From contig DAWL01000126.1 in NCBI GenBank assembly GCA_002505935.1, positions 1 to 18,129 of the forward strand: a stretch of 18,129 nucleotides of DNA, written 5' to 3'. Shown here one piece after another: positions 14,801-18,129 of the stretch. Each line of letters starts with the position of its first letter. The first letter of the stretch is position 1. The translations under genes were made by a program, and so were the position numbers. Below the pieces are notes generated by a model that worked only from the letters and a program-made list of their open reading frames with translations, searched no databases and had not been told where the DNA came from. Source of the stretch: Euryarchaeota archaeon UBA226 (GTDB taxonomy: Archaea; Thermoplasmatota; Poseidoniia; Poseidoniales; Poseidoniaceae).

Positions 14801-16684
14801 CGCATTTCGCATCACGGTCACTTGTGCTTGTCTGAATCGGTAGATACTCTGCTTTACATCTCCAACTAGACATATGGTTGGGTCCCAAGGGCCTTCGGGA
14901 GGGGATATTTCTCCGGATTCAAGTCCACGTCTACCCCAAAGTCTAGCCAACAATCTCCATTGTTGTGGATTAGTATCTTGGAATTCATCGATGATAAATG
15001 CGCGGAATCTTCTGCGAATATTCTGAACAAGATGCCAACGCATACTGAGATCGGCAACAGCCCTCTCATCCTCTGTACAGGAAAGAGCCCTCGCTACATG
15101 AGTATCCTGCCACGGTTCATCTGGTAAATCATCCAAGGCTGAAACCATCTCTCTAGGATACCATGTCCTGCATATGTCAGGACACCTAGTCAACAACAAA
15201 TCTTCAGCCATTCTTTGCATATCCGAATGATCATGCACTCCTGATTGACGCTTCAATTGCACACGAATCATACTGACTGCTCTTAACACTGCAAACAGAT
15301 CTTCCATCATTCCCACTTGCAATTCTGCGGACATTCTTGGGCTATCTTGTGGGGCTGAAAGCGGGATTTCGTCGACTGCTTGAGGATTCATCTTTGTGCC
15401 GATAGGTGCAGGATTTGGAAGCGCTGAATCATCATGCAATGCTGCGGCGCGGGCGACTAAACGCAATCGGTTACCTACCGAAGTTGACAGCAATCTCTCG
15501 AGTTCTTCAATCTGGTCAAATGCATTTTTCTTGACATCTTCTCTGATTTCTTTGTCAATGCTTGACCACCTACCAATTCCACTATCCCAACCTCCAGTTT
15601 GGTTACCTTTCGGGGTCATACCTTTCGGAAGAACGATGGGTCTTGTCTCATCGTATTGCTTAGGAGAACACATGGCCATAACTAGATGATGGCACCATAG
15701 TAAACAGTGCCAGGCATCGTCACTCGGACCTGTCTGCAATAATTCATCGATGGCGCGTAAACGTGTATCGGCAGCTAAACCTGCAGCCATTTCTAAGGCC
15801 GCTTGCTGAGTTCTTAGAACATTAAGCCAGGCGCTAGCATGAACAAAGAGTGAATTACTCAATACGAATAAATCTGGAACCATAGAAAGTAGTAACTCGG
15901 ATATTGCTAGTGAAGGATCTCCGCCATTTCGCCTCCGATTTTTCAGCCAAGATTTTTCAGCCTCTTCAACGAACAATGATTGTTTGATTAGTCCATTGAT
16001 TATCGTGCCAGCAGTATTTCGAGAGCCCATTGCCATTGCCAGTCTATCTCTAGCCTGGATTAGTTCCAGTACGTCGCCGACAAGGCCTGCATCAAGTGCA
16101 TCAGATTCACTTTGTAGAGACCACAATAGATTGATTGCTGCTTCGTTCAGCAAGAATCCTTCCTCTTCAGACATATTCTCGGAAGCGGGTATCTCCTTGA
16201 CTAGAGACATGTGAGGTGCTACCAAACGCGAAAGGAAACTATCAATGGTTCCAATTGGGGCGCTTTCCAACATTGAGGTCAATTGCTCAACAAAACCCTC
16301 TTTGCGCAATCGTGGGTCAACTCTCTTGCTACTATCTCCATCTGCTGTTGCCGCTAAATCTGATAATTTCGAGCGTATCTTCTCCTTCAACTCAGCGGCA
16401 GCCTTCACCGTGAAAGTAATCGCTACGGTTTCTGCCGGAAGCAAACCATTCCATTCCTGAACATCCTGTTGTTGCCTCTTTGGAATTCGTAATGCACCTT
16501 GTCCTGATTGTGGTTCTCTGGGCCCTTTTGGCAAGAGTCGGCTTGCTCGTTGATCTTCGCACAGCAGATGTTGGATATATCGAATCGACATGACAGTAGT
16601 CTTCCCTGTTCCAGCACCAGCATCAATAATCAGATGGCGATCAAGATCAAGACCGTGACATTGACTTCGATTCAAAGTAGTCAT
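11861..16684 (-). CDS. addA: AddA-like UvrD-family helicase with C-terminal PD-(D/E)XK nuclease (double-strand break resection)
   Basis: A 1607-residue SF1A helicase-nuclease that would unwind and trim DNA ends for recombination. Helicase motifs appear intact: Walker A GAGTGKTT 23-30, Ia TFTVKAAAELK, II IIDEFQD 564-570, III VGDVKQSIYRFRQ 607-619, IV LSTNHR 715-720, V MTIHAAKGLQ 1033-1042, VI LLYVSMTR 1110-1117. The nuclease has H1316 (LGTLFHRLVE), D1449 (GRIDL), D1467-L-K1469 and Q1511 (QLALY). C1277 together with C1591-x2-C1594-x9-C1604 looks like an iron-sulfur clasp as in AddB/Cas4/Dna2, which classical AddA lacks. The frame opens to 16747, but the ATG at 16684 has AAAGGAGG 6 nt upstream and overlaps the addB stop (ATGA), so it is the start. 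RecB of RecBCD is the alternative family name; the addB-like neighbour favours AddA. Confidence 0.88.
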   Translation of the reverse strand: MTTLNRSQCHGLDLDRHLIIDAGAGTGKTTVMSIRYIQHLLCEDQRASRLLPKGPREPQSGQGALRIPKRQQQDVQEWNGLLPAETVAITFTVKAAAELKEKIRSKLSDLAATADGDSSKRVDPRLRKEGFVEQLTSMLESAPIGTIDSFLSRLVAPHMSLVKEIPASENMSEEEGFLLNEAAINLLWSLQSESDALDAGLVGDVLELIQARDRLAMAMGSRNTAGTIINGLIKQSLFVEEAEKSWLKNRRRNGGDPSLAISELLLSMVPDLFVLSNSLFVHASAWLNVLRTQQAALEMAAGLAADTRLRAIDELLQTGPSDDAWHCLLWCHHLVMAMCSPKQYDETRPIVLPKGMTPKGNQTGGWDSGIGRWSSIDKEIREDVKKNAFDQIEELERLLSTSVGNRLRLVARAAALHDDSALPNPAPIGTKMNPQAVDEIPLSAPQDSPRMSAELQVGMMEDLFAVLRAVSMIRVQLKRQSGVHDHSDMQRMAEDLLLTRCPDICRTWYPREMVSALDDLPDEPWQDTHVARALSCTEDERAVADLSMRWHLVQNIRRRFRAFIIDEFQDTNPQQWRLLARLWGRRGLESGEISPPEGPWDPTICLVGDVKQSIYRFRQAQVTVMRNAITSIREANRKEWDDEPRIHDLRPLEMSRDPRPPGGGGGEKSTFVAADKYDRTKYEQEYSWWRFDLEDDGSISEHEMSQARSEGHIDLSTNHRTDEGLLLTINSLCEDVFSERHRGLEGSWYAIPQHLRPFHVEKRGHLEWLLPVRRKAADPGSNLAQSLDPFSLPKAKDAHLENEMIAQRLYCLINGVSTQISTHSESEPSWVQIPTVERVAPEDIMVLLPTRTHIDDLMKRLEAWGIPATADKLGPLLNRPVCRALRSLIGALSNPGRRDLVVSLARSGLLGWPDSRLTQTLSQLDKHPFEALIENARTDIERNLLQRWHRHSIQGDVLKAVEETVNHSDLLLAWPEPSARNEVEMFIDLLKNLVSRNGGDLARIHERLEKLSALGKDGPAAKAPALGGCVRLMTIHAAKGLQSKVVVLAGLFQAGRRSVANTTRDHLIVTPELIAGRAKPWKTGELSAHGLWLLAESLLEAQSEAETRRLLYVSMTRVKSHLILVGSPGKDAKLVNGVIQVQHRPGSRRSMGTMLLDSMRASAICNQHEHSPWLINSVDGEMNPPEDGSPDRTLYLDPAALRSDSGLGLTGGPRLSIFHEPACFMTESIEAQSLMQRMTNHQQGLISEATSSQSPVVAKRRRRIRFAPSSIDTASSCLRRHWLETHQGWPSEPLGIVDFIEEDNGLPDAATLGTLFHRLVEVGLPNPVNKVESSPDLPQDWSLYSSGTMLDRDVIKQVVEEYKMPDINEDATIERLYELAKILMDGELGQACLSGKYRGWNVEGLRTEVPFDLGLLTAENLPLNIWTPFGETPVAEIESVVTSMTGRIDLVLALANDNGEVAYLVIDLKTRGCGASFNPLDREKGHPLQMVSGSDSLIHQEQELLAEHRMQLALYCLALEYQQASSSVVRRLLPPAIYVAANGRLVDEGEELMPQSQSQLEELLSTLSRMRVLGPTDEQIEPLSSKDAAICNACPHHRGTIKLCGPR

Positions 16685-18129
16685 GCAAACCCTCCTTTGA
16701 ATGCTGAGTCGAGACCACAAGGCATTTTCACAGGGCAATATCCGCACATTTTTGCAGATGGTGTGGGGTTGACTTGGCCTGAAGATGCGGCATCAGCCAC
16801 TCTTCCTGAGACTTCCAAACGGTATCGTAACCATGCTCTGAAAGGAACGCTGCTAGGATTCTTATGCGATTCACCGCGTCTACGGTGAAGAGGAGCTACT
16901 ATCTCGGTTGACTCATCAGTCAATTCTTCACCAAATTCGGATAATACAGATGTATCGACCTCAAGTAGATGCTTTGTCCCTTCACCAACCTCTGACACTC
17001 CAACTGCAACAACTCGATCTCCTGGGTTTGCTAATTCCCACGCCCTAGCATAAAGTGCCAACTGTACTTCTTGTAACAATGCCTTACGATGACGTTTTCC
17101 TGAATCTCCTTTATCTGGGCCGGTAATGCTCTTGATTTCTCGGATAATGATATGCCGTAATGATGGATCATTGTCCTCTTTGTCGATATCCAGTGGTACA
17201 ACCTCGGCCTTACCATCAGTTCTTTGCCAACCATCTTTCTGAGGTAAGATCTCAACTCTATCTATCCTTCCAGAAAGGCCGAAACTCCAGGAATCTTCTG
17301 GGAATTCAATCGAAGGTTCGACATTGATTATTGAAGGGTCTCCTTTGCTCGATTTTAATTCCCATTCCATGCTGAGAACTCCGCTACCAGTCAGCCCCAT
17401 CTCTCGAGTCAACATAGCACCCAATCTACCAGAGAGAATGATGGGCGACTCTCCATCTCCATCTTCCCATTCGTTCAACTCTTCCAATGTCAATCCTAAC
17501 ATCCTCCTCCGCCTATGCGAAGCAACAGCATCTTCCCGTGCTAACCATGGTGCAATCTGTAGAGCATGTCTGAGAGCAATCGACATTATCTCCGGTAAAG
17601 ATAGTCCTGCACTCGCTAGATTAGGGCACTTCTGGTGGTCATTGATATCTCCTAATTGGAAGCCCATTACCTCCGCCATAGTCAAAGCCAATACGTCATG
17701 TACCAGAATTCCGCGTAATTTGCCATCCATATCGGTATCAAATGACTCAGGTTCTGCCGCCTTGAGTTGATGCTTCAACCACCCTTTGCGCGGACAATCC
17801 AACCAATCATGTAGACGTGATGCCGACCACCTAATCTCTGTTGATTCTTGTTGATCATGACCATTGCGCTTATCGATGGCTGCAATGCCAACAGGAGGGA
17901 GAATGATCGGTCTAATGTCAACGCTGGGAGTTCTCTTTTTCTTTGGATGAGAACGTCCAATAACTGGCCAGCGTTCATACAAACGTGGAGTGGGCACACC
18001 TTCGGGAATATTCCAACGATTTAGCAGTGAAAGGTCTTCGGTGGAAACAAGTGAGGCCCTCTCGCTATCATTGAGATAGTCACCCTCTGGCATGGCGGGG
18101 ATACGGCTGCTTCTCTCTTCCATAATCAT
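16681..18129 (-). CDS. addB: AddB-like subunit, C-terminal PD-(D/E)XK iron-sulfur nuclease part (5' partial)
   Basis: C-terminal portion (482 residues) of a RecB-family/AddB nuclease subunit; the frame is open at the right window edge, so upstream sequence, probably an inactivated helicase region, lies outside. Residue numbers count from the edge. SASRLHDWLDCPRKGW gives C112, and RGILVHDVL gives H144. GRIDRVE gives D290, REIKS gives E331/K333, and LLQEVQLALYARAWE gives Q356. The C-terminal MCGYCPVKMPC has C462-x2-C465-x5-C471, the exact spacing of the AddB 4Fe-4S clasp. The nuclease therefore looks active. The stop overlaps the addA ATG, so the two are translated together. Residues 1-100 have no feature I can name. 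A stand-alone COG2887-type exonuclease is possible if the true start is close to the window edge. Confidence 0.75.
   Translation of the reverse strand: MIMEERSSRIPAMPEGDYLNDSERASLVSTEDLSLLNRWNIPEGVPTPRLYERWPVIGRSHPKKKRTPSVDIRPIILPPVGIAAIDKRNGHDQQESTEIRWSASRLHDWLDCPRKGWLKHQLKAAEPESFDTDMDGKLRGILVHDVLALTMAEVMGFQLGDINDHQKCPNLASAGLSLPEIMSIALRHALQIAPWLAREDAVASHRRRRMLGLTLEELNEWEDGDGESPIILSGRLGAMLTREMGLTGSGVLSMEWELKSSKGDPSIINVEPSIEFPEDSWSFGLSGRIDRVEILPQKDGWQRTDGKAEVVPLDIDKEDNDPSLRHIIIREIKSITGPDKGDSGKRHRKALLQEVQLALYARAWELANPGDRVVAVGVSEVGEGTKHLLEVDTSVLSEFGEELTDESTEIVAPLHRRRGESHKNPSSVPFRAWLRYRLEVSGRVADAASSGQVNPTPSAKMCGYCPVKMPCGLDSAFKGGFA
16691..16698 (-). promoter_or_regulatory. Shine-Dalgarno that fixes the addA start
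   Basis: Minus-strand AAAGGAGG, 6 nt before the ATG at 16684 and inside the last codons of the addB-like gene. It outweighs the longer reading frame starting at 16747. Confidence 0.8.

Noticed and set aside
11861..18129. Helicase-nuclease pair as a new phage-defence system
   Set aside because: Motif order, ATGA-coupled pair and iron-sulfur clasp are those of AddAB recombination proteins; no other defence genes nearby.
1..18129. CRISPR arrays, tRNA or rRNA genes, insertion sequences
   Set aside because: No regularly spaced direct repeats, no tRNA-like stretch noticed in the short gaps, no transposase motifs or flanking terminal repeats; nearly all sequence is accounted for by protein genes.

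Overview
The window looks like a compact piece of a planktonic archaeal genome. The best guess, from gene content only, is a Marine Group II / Candidatus Poseidoniales-like member of the Thermoplasmatota. Archaeal pointers are a YchF GTPase with the Cys-rich archaeal insert, an archaeosine-type radical SAM protein (RaSEA-like) and a short-type archaetidyl/phosphatidylserine decarboxylase. Several other genes look bacterial in style (AddAB-like helicase-nuclease, pabBA/pabC, proline iminopeptidase). Coding density is very high: the longest gap without a gene is about 100 bp, and two convergent gene pairs end within 0-1 nt of each other. No tRNA, rRNA, CRISPR array or insertion sequence was seen.

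Layout. Positions 2-2901 (+): the 3' part of a class IV aminotransferase (4-amino-4-deoxychorismate lyase type) overlaps by ATGA a fused aminodeoxychorismate synthase (PabB domain first, PabA glutaminase second), giving a p-aminobenzoate (folate precursor) module. Positions 2971-3351 (+): a small zinc-ribbon membrane protein, which converges on ychF (3353-4657, -) with a perfect hairpin spanning both stop codons. Positions 4722-7019 (-): a two-gene operon of a 90-aa two-helix membrane protein and a 671-aa heme-copper-oxidase-subunit-I-like membrane protein ending in two canonical EF-hands. Its promoter gap (7020-7118) is packed with three perfect inverted repeats.

Positions 7119-10116 (-): a probable operon of a coiled-coil protein with a long Glu-rich tail, then archaetidyl/phosphatidylserine decarboxylase, then the RaSEA-like radical SAM protein. 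Positions 10173-11156 (-): proline iminopeptidase, divergent from a class I methyltransferase (11225-11860, +). Positions 11861-18129 (-): an AddA-like helicase-nuclease (1607 aa) overlapping by ATGA the C-terminal part of an AddB-like nuclease that runs off the window.

The most unusual object is the oxidase-like protein. Its fold signature is recognisable as CcoN/NorB-like, but the CuB and high-spin heme histidines are replaced and a calcium-binding tail has been added. It is therefore probably not an oxygen or NO reductase, and may be a repurposed, Ca2+-responsive membrane protein. The next most notable item is the archaeal AddAB-like pair, in which both subunits appear to carry an iron-sulfur-type PD-(D/E)XK nuclease domain.
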